From NCBI GenBank assembly GCA_965204705.1, contig OZ242006.1:2232001-2296000 (forward strand): a DNA stretch of 64,000 bases, read 5' to 3'. The notes below the pieces were generated by a model. That model was not told the origin of the DNA. It worked only from the letters and a program-made list of their open reading frames with translations, and ran no database searches. Each line of letters opens with the position of its first letter. Within the stretch, counting starts at the first letter, position 1. Position numbers and translations under genes: made by a program. The stretch comes from Bin5 sp965204705 (lineage in GTDB: Bacteria; Chloroflexota; Anaerolineae; Caldilineales; Caldilineaceae). Below are positions 47,184 through 55,834 of the stretch, piece after piece.

Positions 47184-48590
47184 ATGAGCGTACAAGCGAT
47201 CCGCAGAGACTACAGCCTCTCCGGCGGCAACCGTGATGCCGTCGAACTCGACGGCGACCGCATCCAGGGCAGCCTCGAAGAGCAGTGGTGGAAACCCAAG
47301 CTCTCCCGCCGGCAAATGCGCGAGATCATGCAACGCCGCGACGGCCCAGCCATCTGGCACTTTGGCCTCTGGTTCCTGCTCCTGGGCGTCAGCGCCTACC
47401 TCGCCGCCATCTCATGGGGAACCTGGTGGGCCGTCCCCGCCTTTCTCGTCTACGGGACCATCTACACTTCCGCCGACTCTCGCTGGCACGAAACCGGCCA
47501 CGGCACGCCTTTCCGCACACGCTGGCTCAACGAAGTCGTCTACGCAATCGCCTCCTTCCTCGGCATCCGCGAGGCCTACCTCTGGCGTTGGAGCCACTCC
47601 CGCCACCATACGCACACCTACTTCGTCGGCCGCGACCCCGAAATCCAGGTCCAGCGACCCGCCGACCTGGTCAAGCTCCTGATGGACTTCTTCTACCTGC
47701 GCAGCGGCCCCCCCGAAGTCTGGCGTCTAATCCGCAACGCCTTTGGCCGCCCGAACGCCGATGTGCTCGACTTCGTACCCGAACGCGACCTCCCAAAAAT
47801 GTACTGGTCCAGCCGCGTCCATCTCGCCATCTATGTCGCCTTCGCCGTCTGGGCAATCGCCATCGGCAGCTTCCTGCCCATGATGTTCGTCCTCCTCCCC
47901 CGCTTCTACGGGGGCTGGCTCCAGCAGCTCCTCAGCCTCCCCCAGCACGCCGGTCTCGGCGAAGACACTTACGACCATCGCGAAAACACGCGCACCATCT
48001 ACGTCAATCCCGTATTCGCCTTCCTCTACGTCAACATGCAGTACCATCTCGAACATCACGCCATGCCCATGACCCCCTTCCATGCCCTGCCCAAGCTGCA
48101 TGAAGCCGTCAAGGACCAGATGCCGCCCCCCTACACAAGCCTCTGGCAAGCCTACAAGGAGCTCATTCCCGCTCTCATCAAGCAGGCCACTGGAGACCCG
48201 GACTATAAAGTCATCCGGCCTATTCCGCAGGACCCCGACGTTGAGCCCTCCGATGCACGTGCCGCCACTGAGACTACCGGCGAATGGATTGAAGTCGGCT
48301 CAGTAGAAGACATCGATCAAGAGGACGTCATCCGCCTCGATCACGGCAGCCGAACGCTCGCCGTCTACCGGCTCAAAAACGATCGCTTCTACGCAACCGA
48401 CGGTCTCTGCACACACGAATACGCCTACCTTGCCGATGGCCTCGTCATCGACGGCGTCATCGAATGCCCGCTTCACAACGGACAGTTTGATATCGCCACA
48501 GGACGCGCCCTGCGCGCCCCCGCCTGCGACCATCTGGAGACCTACCCTGTCGAACGCCGCGGCAACACCCTCTACGTCCGCCTCGGCTGA
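47184..48590 (+). CDS. Desaturase-like oxygenase fused to Rieske ferredoxin, copy B
   Basis: Same length (468) and gap-free alignment with copy A, about four residues in five identical by eye. The Rieske end and the middle His box are nearly identical, the N-terminal 40 residues and the linker diverge, and the first His box is HETGH instead of HECGH. GGAGGACTGCC precedes ATG 47184, 56 nt after copy A. The retained sites in both copies suggest two active enzymes with different specificity rather than one decaying copy. Confidence 0.88.
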   Translation: MSVQAIRRDYSLSGGNRDAVELDGDRIQGSLEEQWWKPKLSRRQMREIMQRRDGPAIWHFGLWFLLLGVSAYLAAISWGTWWAVPAFLVYGTIYTSADSRWHETGHGTPFRTRWLNEVVYAIASFLGIREAYLWRWSHSRHHTHTYFVGRDPEIQVQRPADLVKLLMDFFYLRSGPPEVWRLIRNAFGRPNADVLDFVPERDLPKMYWSSRVHLAIYVAFAVWAIAIGSFLPMMFVLLPRFYGGWLQQLLSLPQHAGLGEDTYDHRENTRTIYVNPVFAFLYVNMQYHLEHHAMPMTPFHALPKLHEAVKDQMPPPYTSLWQAYKELIPALIKQATGDPDYKVIRPIPQDPDVEPSDARAATETTGEWIEVGSVEDIDQEDVIRLDHGSRTLAVYRLKNDRFYATDGLCTHEYAYLADGLVIDGVIECPLHNGQFDIATGRALRAPACDHLETYPVERRGNTLYVRLG

Positions 48591-48655
48591 ATCCTGCGCC
48601 ACCTCTCAAGCCGCCATTCACAACCACTCATCCCAGTACCCAAGGAACCCACACG

Positions 48656-49618
48656 ATGCAGATCGCATTTATCGGAGTAGGCGGAATCGCCCAGAACTAT
48701 CTCGGCAGCCTGGAAAAGCTGGACCGGCCCGTCGCCGCCGTCTGTGACATCAACGAACAGACAGCCGCCCGCGTCGCCGACGAACTCAACTGTACCGGCT
48801 ACACCGACCACCGCGAGATGCTCACGCGCCAAAACCTGGACGTGGTATTCGTCGCCATCCCCCCAGCCGCCCACGACACCCAGACAATCGACGCCGTCCA
48901 GGCCGGCGCCCACGTCTTCGTCGCCAAACCTGTCGCCATGGACCTCGACGTCGCCAGGCGCACGCAGGAGGCCATCGCCGCCAGCGGCTGCATCAGCCAG
49001 GCCGGATACATGGCCCGCTACTCCGACATTACGGAGCGCACCAAGGAGCTCGTCAAAGGCCGCGACCTCGGCATGGGCATGGGCCGCTTCCTCACCCGCA
49101 TGCCGCCCTCCCATCCCTGGTGGGGCACATTCGCCGTCAGTGGCGGTCAGCTCCTCGAGCAGAGCACGCACGTCTTCGACTGGCTCCGCTTCTTCCTCGG
49201 CGAAATCGAAACCGTGCAGGCCTTCGGCCACGACGGGCCCGACGACACAATCGCCGACTTCGAGGACAGCACCGCCGTGAATCTCAGATTCGCCAGCGGC
49301 GCCGTCGGCAGCGTCCTCAGCACCTGCTCGGCCCGCGTCCGCGACGGCTTCATGGGCGAGCTCTGCGGCCGCGACCTCTACCTCCGCCTTGCCATGGACA
49401 CACATCTCTCCGGCTATATCGACCAGGAGGAGATCGACTATCACGGCGAAGAGCGCGGCTACTTCCGCCAGATCGAGTGTTTCCTCGCTGCCGTCGAAGC
49501 CCAGGACCAGAGCCTCGTCCGCTCCTCCTACGCCGACGCCGTCAAATCCCTGGCAGTCACCCTCGCCGCGAACCGCTCTCTCGAAACCGGCCAGGTCGAA
49601 ACTGTGGAACTAACATGA
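48656..49618 (+). CDS. Gfo/Idh/MocA-family oxidoreductase (MocA-like)
   Basis: A 320-residue NAD(P)-dependent dehydrogenase. Rossmann start 'QIAFIGVGGIAQNYLGSL', 'EKP'-type motif seen as V-A-K-P ('HVFVAKPVAMDLDVA') with the catalytic lysine present, and C-terminal 'GAVGSVLSTCSARVRDG'. Likely oxidises a sugar or cyclitol hydroxyl. ATGA overlap with the next gene shows coupling. Position directly behind the desaturase-Rieske pair mirrors moc cluster logic. Confidence 0.88.
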   Translation: MQIAFIGVGGIAQNYLGSLEKLDRPVAAVCDINEQTAARVADELNCTGYTDHREMLTRQNLDVVFVAIPPAAHDTQTIDAVQAGAHVFVAKPVAMDLDVARRTQEAIAASGCISQAGYMARYSDITERTKELVKGRDLGMGMGRFLTRMPPSHPWWGTFAVSGGQLLEQSTHVFDWLRFFLGEIETVQAFGHDGPDDTIADFEDSTAVNLRFASGAVGSVLSTCSARVRDGFMGELCGRDLYLRLAMDTHLSGYIDQEEIDYHGEERGYFRQIECFLAAVEAQDQSLVRSSYADAVKSLAVTLAANRSLETGQVETVELT

Positions 49619-50436
49619 AATTCGGAACCCTGCAAAACGTAATCGAACAGCCTCTTGCGACCGTCTTCGCTGTCGCTTCCGAACTCGGCTTCGAAGGCGT
49701 CGAGCTGGACTGGTACGACTTCGCCGAGGCCCAACCCGGCGGACCTCTCGCAACGGAGAACCGGGAAACGATCTGCTCTTCCGCCAGCCAGGCCGGCGTC
49801 GAAATCCCCTCCGTAGCCGCCCACTTCCTCAACCGCGGCGGCCTCGCTGACCCCGAAATGGAAGCCTTCGGCCTCGACGCCGTCCGCGCCGGCATCAGCC
49901 TCTGCACCGACCTCGGCGCGACCTACCTGCTCGTCCCCTTCTTCGGCCCGGCCATGATGCGCGACGATCATGCCGTCGCCCGTCTCGAAGCCAACCTGCG
50001 CCGCCTCGCTCCCGAAGCCGAACAAGCCGGCGTCACCCTTGCCATCGAGCATACCCTGCGAGGCGATGACACCGCCGCTCTCCTCGACCGCGTCGACTCA
50101 CCCTTCATCGGCAACTACTGGGATATGGCCAACTGCATGGGACTCGGCTACGATCCCCTCGAAGAGATCGCCCAACTCGGCCGCCACATCGTCCGCGTCC
50201 ACGCCAAGGAATACCACCGCGGCGACGCCTCACCCGGCACGTCCGCAGACCCTCACTTCGACGGCCTCAACACCAAACCCTTCGGTGAAGGCGACGTGCC
50301 TGTCCCAACCGTACTCGCCGCCCTCCAGCAAAGCGGCTACGACAGCTACGTCGTCCTCGAAACCGGCAAATTCGACGACGCTAGGCGCTCGGCCAAGGCC
50401 GCTCTCAGCCTCCTCCAGCAACTCTCAGGGAAATAG
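49615..50436 (+). CDS. TIM-barrel sugar phosphate isomerase/epimerase (IolE/MocC-like)
   Basis: A 273-residue xylose-isomerase-like TIM barrel. 'EGVELDWYDF', 'SVAAHFLNRGG', 'GVTLAIEHT' (Glu), 'IGNYWDMANCM' (Asp), 'IVRVHAKEYHRGD' (His) and 'SYVVLETGKF' (Glu) give the metal-binding set of this family. Start at ATG 49615 overlaps the previous stop. Probably isomerises or dehydrates the ketone formed by the MocA-like enzyme, by analogy with inositol and rhizopine pathways. Confidence 0.85.
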   Translation: MKFGTLQNVIEQPLATVFAVASELGFEGVELDWYDFAEAQPGGPLATENRETICSSASQAGVEIPSVAAHFLNRGGLADPEMEAFGLDAVRAGISLCTDLGATYLLVPFFGPAMMRDDHAVARLEANLRRLAPEAEQAGVTLAIEHTLRGDDTAALLDRVDSPFIGNYWDMANCMGLGYDPLEEIAQLGRHIVRVHAKEYHRGDASPGTSADPHFDGLNTKPFGEGDVPVPTVLAALQQSGYDSYVVLETGKFDDARRSAKAALSLLQQLSGK

Positions 50437-50438
50437 AA

Positions 50439-51254
50439 ATGACAGCCAACCCCCACGGAATGGCCCGCTTTGAGGGCAAAGCCGCGCTGGTCTCAGGCGG
50501 CGCCTCAGGCATCGGACGCGCCACCGCGGCGCGCCTTGCAGCCGAAGGCGCCCACGTCTTTATCGCCGACCTGAACGCGACCATGGCAGACCGGGCCGTA
50601 GCCCAAATCCGCGCAGCCGGAGGCAGCGCCGCCCACGTGCACGTAGACCTTGCCGACGATGACTCAGTAGAAAAATGCGCGCGCGAAGTCGCAGCGGAGG
50701 TCTCCGCCCTCCACATCCTCGTCAACAACGCCGCCCTCCTACGCCAGGGCCGCATCGAAGACGGAAGCTGGATTGAAAACTGGGAGATCGAAACCCGTAT
50801 CGGCTTGCGGGGCTGGGTACTGATGACCCAAATGCTCCTCCCGCTCCTCAAAGTGGAAGGCGCAGCCATCGTCAACCTCTCATCCGAAGGCGGCTACCTC
50901 GGCCGCCCCGGCATGTGGGTCTACGACGCAATCAAAGCCGCCATCGTTTCCACCACAAAAACAATGGCCCAGGAGTTCACCCAATACGGCATCCGTGCCA
51001 ACGCCGTCGCACCCGGCTGGATCGTGACCGAAATGCACTTCGCCGCCCACCCCGACCCCGCCGCCCGCAAAAAGGAGCTCGAAGAAACACCCATCGACTC
51101 CTGCCTCATGCAGCGCCGCGCCGGCCCTGAAGAAGTAGCCAGCGCCATCGCCTTCCTCCTCAGTGACGACGCCTCCTACATCACCGGCACCACCCTCCAC
51201 GTAGACGGCGGCCGCGTCGGCATGAACCTCGGAAACCTCGGCATCCTCGAATAA
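50439..51254 (+). CDS. Short-chain dehydrogenase/reductase
   Basis: A 271-residue classical SDR. 'VSGGASGIGRATAARLA' (NAD(P) site), 'NNAALLRQG' (NNAG motif variant), catalytic S in 'VNLSSEGGYLG', Y-x3-K in 'VYDAIKAAIV'. D in 'FIADLNA' after strand 2 points to NAD preference. Two-nt gap from the isomerase gene marks the same operon. Likely a second alcohol or cyclitol oxidation step. Confidence 0.92.
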   Translation: MTANPHGMARFEGKAALVSGGASGIGRATAARLAAEGAHVFIADLNATMADRAVAQIRAAGGSAAHVHVDLADDDSVEKCAREVAAEVSALHILVNNAALLRQGRIEDGSWIENWEIETRIGLRGWVLMTQMLLPLLKVEGAAIVNLSSEGGYLGRPGMWVYDAIKAAIVSTTKTMAQEFTQYGIRANAVAPGWIVTEMHFAAHPDPAARKKELEETPIDSCLMQRRAGPEEVASAIAFLLSDDASYITGTTLHVDGGRVGMNLGNLGILE

Positions 51255-51282
51255 GAGCCCAACACAAAACCAGTCCACCTCG

Positions 51283-51570
51283 TCCCCTCGAGGATCAAAA
51301 AAAGGTGTTCTTCGCGACCCTTCGCCGTTCAAAAGGTGTACTCCGTGGTCCTTCGTGGCCCTCCGTGGATCAAAGGTGTTCTTCGCGGCCCTTCGCGGAT
51401 CAAAAGGTGTACTCCGTGGTCCTCCGTGGCCCTCCGTGGATCAAAGGTGTTCTTCGCGGCCCTTCGCGGATCAAAAGGTGTACTCCGTGGTCCTCCGTGG
51501 CCCTCCGTGGATTAAAGGTGTTCTTCGCGGCCCTTCGCGGATCAAAAAAGGTGTTCTCCGCGGCCCTATA
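51283..51570 (+). repeat. 71-bp tandem array of the TTCGCGG/CTCCGTGG repeat
   Basis: Four near-copies starting about 51305, 51375, 51446 and 51517, period 71. Each has a CTTCGCGG half and a CTCCGTGG half joined by ATCAAA. A TATAAT box (51594-51599) follows before PhyH 4, without a clear -35. Confidence 0.9.
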
Positions 51571-51653
51571 TGGCGCTTCCCGGTTGAACCACGTATAATT
51601 CCCACAGATAGCAGTCAAGAAACCCAGACACAACCCCACCCCGGAGCCCCAAA

Positions 51654-52442
51654 ATGACCAACACCCTCAACGGACAACACTGGCAGGACCAACCCCAGCA
51701 AGCCCTCGACTCATTCACCCGCGACGGCTACCTCGCCCTAACCGGCTTCCTTACTCCCGACCAGGTAGCCGAATCCCGCGCAAACGTCGCCCGCTTCATT
51801 ACCGATAGCGTCCCCAATCTCCCCCGCGAACAGGTCTTCTACGAGACCCTCGGCCAGCCCGATACCCTCAAGCAGATCATCGGACTCTTCAACCACGACA
51901 CCTACTTCCACCGCCTCATGTTCGGCAGCCGCTTCGAAAAACTGGCCGAGCTCCTCCTCCAGGGCCCAGTCGTCGGCAAAAACATGCAATACTTCAACAA
52001 ACCGCCCCGGATCGGCAAAGCGACCCCGCCCCACCAGGACGGCTACTACTTCATGCTCGACCCCTGCGAAGCCCTCACAATGTGGCTCGCCCTCGAAGAA
52101 GTGGACGAAGAGAACGGCTGCGTGCGTTACGTGCGCGGCTCACACCTCCTCCCTCTGCGCCCCCACGGCCGCACCCAAACCCTCGGCTTCTCCCAGGGCG
52201 TCACCGACTACGGCACGCCCCAGGACCTCGCCGACGAAGTCGCCTTCCCCGCCCAACCCGGCGACCTCCTCATCCACAACGCCTTGACCATCCATCGCGC
52301 CGACGCCAACAGCAGCCAAACCCGCACCCGCCGGGCACTCGGCTTCATCTACTACTCCGAACGCGCCAGAGAAGACGAAGAGGCCCACGCCGCCTACCAG
52401 AAGCGCCTAGCCGCCGAAATGAAAGCCAAGGGCAAAATCTGA
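51654..52442 (+). CDS. Phytanoyl-CoA dioxygenase family protein (PhyH 4)
   Basis: A 262-residue oxygenase with H127-Q-D129 ('PPHQDGYYF'), H214 ('LTIHRADAN') and R226. 'ENGCVRYVRGSHLL' is the ectoine-hydroxylase-like PhyH motif, and the protein is close in size to small PhyH enzymes. It may be a late member of the moc-like operon (400-bp repeat gap) or independent. Substrate unknown. Confidence 0.9.
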   Translation: MTNTLNGQHWQDQPQQALDSFTRDGYLALTGFLTPDQVAESRANVARFITDSVPNLPREQVFYETLGQPDTLKQIIGLFNHDTYFHRLMFGSRFEKLAELLLQGPVVGKNMQYFNKPPRIGKATPPHQDGYYFMLDPCEALTMWLALEEVDEENGCVRYVRGSHLLPLRPHGRTQTLGFSQGVTDYGTPQDLADEVAFPAQPGDLLIHNALTIHRADANSSQTRTRRALGFIYYSERAREDEEAHAAYQKRLAAEMKAKGKI

Positions 52443-52463
52443 CCTGCCTCCTCGCCCCGCCCT

Positions 52464-53330
52464 CTACGCCAGTGCCGGACCCGGCGTCCACTGCGTTGCA
52501 ATCGGTTCGGCGCTGCCCTCATAGACGATTCTGAGCGGCTCTATCCGCGCCTGCAGTTCATTCCGCGGACCCGTCCCAGTCTCCCCGTTTCTGCCCTCCA
52601 GCGAGTATATCGTCGCTTGCGTACGCTCCGGCAGATCGACAAAGTGCGGATAATACCACATCGTCAGCACCGTTCTCCGCTCATCGCTCAAATTGGCGTG
52701 CGACGCGTGAAACAGCCTGCCGTACCCCATCACCAAATCCCCGGCCTTCACCGGCACATCAACCTCCCCCTCAGCCCGCTGGAACGCCACGTCCCCAGGG
52801 TTCGCATACGTCCTCAGCTCGTCCGTATGCATCGACGACGCCTGATCATGCAACGCATGCCGCTTCCGATGCGACCCCGGAATAACCCGCAAACAGCCAT
52901 TCCTCGCATCCGTATCCGTCAGATAATACATCAGAAAACACTGGATCGGCTGCCACGTATAGCTCACCGGGTCGTCCCAAAACCGCCCGTCCTCATGCCA
53001 GAACAACGGCGGACTCTGCGGCGGCTTGCTGATAATCCGCCCGTGTCCAAACTTCGGCGCCGCAAACCCCAGCTCCCCCAGCGCCGCCATCACTCCCTGA
53101 TGAGCGATCAACTCCGCCAGCACATCATACCGATACGCCATCGCCCAATCGATCAGCACCATACTCCCCGTCGACCGGTTCTGCTCAAAATGCGCCTCCT
53201 CCTGCAGCCCGAGCACACCATCGCTCCACGCCCTCAACGCCTCCACCATCTCCGGCTCCAGAACGCCCTTGAACAACACAAAACCGTCTCGAACAAACTG
53301 CTCCCGCAACCCATCATTCACAGACCCCAT
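52464..53330 (-). CDS. Phytanoyl-CoA dioxygenase family protein (PhyH 5)
   Basis: A 288-residue oxygenase; the triad is H112-E-D114 ('FWHEDGRFW'), H208 ('RLFHASHAN') and R219. 'ARNGCLRVIPGSHRKRH' is typical. HED in place of HQD is a common variant. Start ATG 53330 follows GGGAGGAGCGGGAC. Convergent with PhyH 4 with a short gap. Confidence 0.9.
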   Translation of the reverse strand: MGSVNDGLREQFVRDGFVLFKGVLEPEMVEALRAWSDGVLGLQEEAHFEQNRSTGSMVLIDWAMAYRYDVLAELIAHQGVMAALGELGFAAPKFGHGRIISKPPQSPPLFWHEDGRFWDDPVSYTWQPIQCFLMYYLTDTDARNGCLRVIPGSHRKRHALHDQASSMHTDELRTYANPGDVAFQRAEGEVDVPVKAGDLVMGYGRLFHASHANLSDERRTVLTMWYYPHFVDLPERTQATIYSLEGRNGETGTGPRNELQARIEPLRIVYEGSAEPIATQWTPGPALA

Positions 53331-53440
53331 GTCCCGCTCCTCCCGTGGCCCAAAACACTCAAACTCATTACCCACCCGCGTCCGAACGGAATTACTCAAT
53401 ACGAAAAACTGACCACCGATCACTGACTACCGCAGTTGTG

Positions 53441-53495
53441 CGGTCGGGCCTTCGGCCCTCCCTTGTGCGGGGGGATTCCCCCCGCAACGCCCCCC
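53441..53495 (+). repeat. Double-hairpin dispersed repeat, copy 3
   Basis: Hairpins GGGCC-TTC-GGCCC and GCGGGGG-GATTC-CCCCCGC, same order and spacing as at 18641 and 22851, without the longer right flank. Confidence 0.8.
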
Positions 53496-53578
53496 ATCGC
53501 TAGCGACCCGGTCTATTCTTCCCCAGCATCGCTTCTAGCCAAAAGAACCTTCTCCCCCAAACTTGCTGTCTCAAGCCC

Positions 53579-55222
53579 CTAACCCTCGACCCCTAACTCC
53601 TGACCCCTGCCTTTCATCTTCTCCGCCATATGCTCTGCAATCATAACCGTAGTCAAATGCGTATTCGCCCGCGGCACCTCAGGCATGATCGAAGCATCAA
53701 CCACGCGCAAGCTATTCACACCAACTACCCTGCAGTCCGAATCCACAACCGTCGCCGGATCATCCACAGCACCCATGCGGCATGTCCCGACAATATGAAA
53801 GCAGTCGAGACACTCCGCCAACAGCCACCCGTCCAGTTCCTCGTCACCGACCTCGCTATCGATCCCGCCAGCTTTCCCACCGTAAAGATCACCCAGCGAA
53901 ATCTCCTCCGCAATCCCTGCAATCGCGGGATGGTCCGCCAGCGCAAACAGCCGCCGCACACCATCCCGCAGCCGCACGAGGTCTCTCCGGTCCGACAACA
54001 TCCGCTCTTCAATTTCCGGCTCAACCCGTGGATCGGTTGACGTGATACGCAAATGCCCCTGCGAAAACGCCTGAAAGACCGATACCACGATCACGCCCCG
54101 CTCCAATGCCTCCCCCTCAATCCCAAATACATTGCAGCTCGCCATCAGCATGTCATTTCGGCCCGCGCCCGCCAGCCCCGAACTGTATCGTACACAACAA
54201 TTGGTCCGCCGCGCATGTGCCCCACTCGCACGCGCCTCCGGACGCAGTTTGAGATGCAGCCCCACCGTCGGATGGTCACGCAAATTCTCCCCGACGCCCG
54301 CCAGGTCGACCACCCGCCTCACACCGGCCCCTTCCAATATCCGACCCGGCCCGATGCCCGACCGCATCAAAATCGCCGGCGAATGTACTGCCCCCGCGCA
54401 CAGCAGAATCTCCTTTCCCCGAAAGACAGCCTCCCCGCCGTCAACACCGTCAAATCCATCCACCCGCACGCCCACCGCACGCAAGCGCCCTCCAGCACCT
54501 TCCTCTGCCGGATCCTCCCCGAATTCCACCCTTTCAACAAGTACGCCTCCAGCGATCGTCAAATTGCCCCGCCCCCGCGCCGGCTCCAAATAGCCGTCAT
54601 TCGTAGAAACGCGCCTGTCCTCCCGCATCGTCAGCGCCACCGGCGATACTCCAGTACTGCCCGGCGCATGATAGTCCTCCGCCCAACCGTAACCCAGACC
54701 GACCGCCGCCTCCCGCAACGCCAGGTCCACCGCGCCCCACTCCCCCTGCGGGACCCGACAAAGCGGCACCGGCCCGCCGCGACCATGATACCTCGCACCG
54801 CCAAAGTTCAGGTCATCCTCCAACCGGATGAAAGACGGCAATACCTCCCCGCCCGACCACCCCGCACAACCCATCGCCGCCCACCGGTCAAAATCCTCCA
54901 TCTCACCCCGCAGCCCGATCAATCCATTGATCGCCGAGCTCCCGCCCATTCCCTTACCTCTGACAAACGGCGTCGGCTCCTGACTTGTGCTGCGCTTCGC
55001 CGCCAGCCCCGGCCACTGGTACCTCTCCTTAAACTCCTCTGCCAGCAGAATCTCGCCGTGATTATGGCTCCGCATCGCCGCCGGCGCCTCCCTCGACCGG
55101 TAATCCGGCCCCGCCTCCAGCAGCAACACCGTCACGCCCGGATCTTCCGACAACCGCGCCGCCAGCACAGCCCCCGCCGACCCCGCCCCCACTACAATAT
55201 AGTCAAAGTTTGAGTCCAGCAT
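53579..55222 (-). CDS. GMC-family FAD oxidoreductase
   Basis: A 547-residue flavin alcohol oxidase/dehydrogenase of the choline dehydrogenase type. FAD site 'YIVVGAGSAGAVLAARLSE' with 'VLLLEAG'; 'KGMGGSSAINGLIGLRG' is GMC signature 1; 'GAVHSPAILMRSGIGP' signature 2; C-terminal 'HIVGTCRMG' carries the catalytic His. No signal peptide, so cytoplasmic. Likely dehydrogenates an alcohol or sugar; no cytochrome or partner gene is adjacent. Confidence 0.93.
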   Translation of the reverse strand: MLDSNFDYIVVGAGSAGAVLAARLSEDPGVTVLLLEAGPDYRSREAPAAMRSHNHGEILLAEEFKERYQWPGLAAKRSTSQEPTPFVRGKGMGGSSAINGLIGLRGEMEDFDRWAAMGCAGWSGGEVLPSFIRLEDDLNFGGARYHGRGGPVPLCRVPQGEWGAVDLALREAAVGLGYGWAEDYHAPGSTGVSPVALTMREDRRVSTNDGYLEPARGRGNLTIAGGVLVERVEFGEDPAEEGAGGRLRAVGVRVDGFDGVDGGEAVFRGKEILLCAGAVHSPAILMRSGIGPGRILEGAGVRRVVDLAGVGENLRDHPTVGLHLKLRPEARASGAHARRTNCCVRYSSGLAGAGRNDMLMASCNVFGIEGEALERGVIVVSVFQAFSQGHLRITSTDPRVEPEIEERMLSDRRDLVRLRDGVRRLFALADHPAIAGIAEEISLGDLYGGKAGGIDSEVGDEELDGWLLAECLDCFHIVGTCRMGAVDDPATVVDSDCRVVGVNSLRVVDASIMPEVPRANTHLTTVMIAEHMAEKMKGRGQELGVEG

Positions 55223-55371
55223 CTGCCCTCAGATACCATAGTTCAGAATCGACTCTGAACTTCCGCAAACCAATCCCGTTCACAAGAATCAGTACCAGTA
55301 CAAACAGACCACACATCGCCCAACCGTCGAAACCAAAAAAAACAACACTAAAGGACATTGCCCCAAGAACA

Positions 55372-55572
55372 TCAAGCGGTGTTTTCCGCTTCCCTCCCTG
55401 AACAAGAGGTGTTCTTCGCGGCCCTTCGTGGCCCTTCGTGGACAATAAAAGGTGTTCTTCGCGACCCTTCGCGAGCCTTCGCGGATCAAGAGAAGGTGGT
55501 CCCCGCAACCCTCCGTGGACAAAAAGGTGTTTTTCGCGACCCTTCGCGAAACTTCGCGGATCAAAGAAAGAT
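55372..55572 (+). repeat. TTCGCGG/CTTCGTGG modular repeat, array
   Basis: Six or so irregular units upstream of the SH3b gene. The interval 55223-55741 contains nothing else recognisable. Confidence 0.8.
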
Positions 55573-55741
55573 GTTCACCGTATTCCTAAGCGGTCAACAG
55601 AGCGTTCCCCCTCATCCCTCCGCCCCATCATAACAGCAACAAATGTCCCGATGAAGTAACCATAATCCACCGCCCTGTCGCTAACAAACGACCCCCACGG
55701 TCCCGCCCAAACCACCTGAACCAACCGGCGCCAATCCGGGA

Positions 55742-55770
55742 TTGACAATCCGAGTAGCACCAAATATAGT
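55742..55770 (+). promoter_or_regulatory. Strong sigma70-like promoter
   Basis: -35 TTGACA (55742-55747), 17-nt spacer, -10 TATAGT (55765-55770), same quality as the promoter at 19216. Confidence 0.7.
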
Positions 55771-55834
55771 TGAATTGTTATCATTGTCATCATTCCCATA
55801 TCATCCTCAGAGGCGAGAAAGGCAAAGAAGAAAA

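Noticed and set aside
51283..51570. Possible CRISPR array
   Set aside because: Unit blocks are repeated themselves, with no unique spacers, and no cas gene is near.
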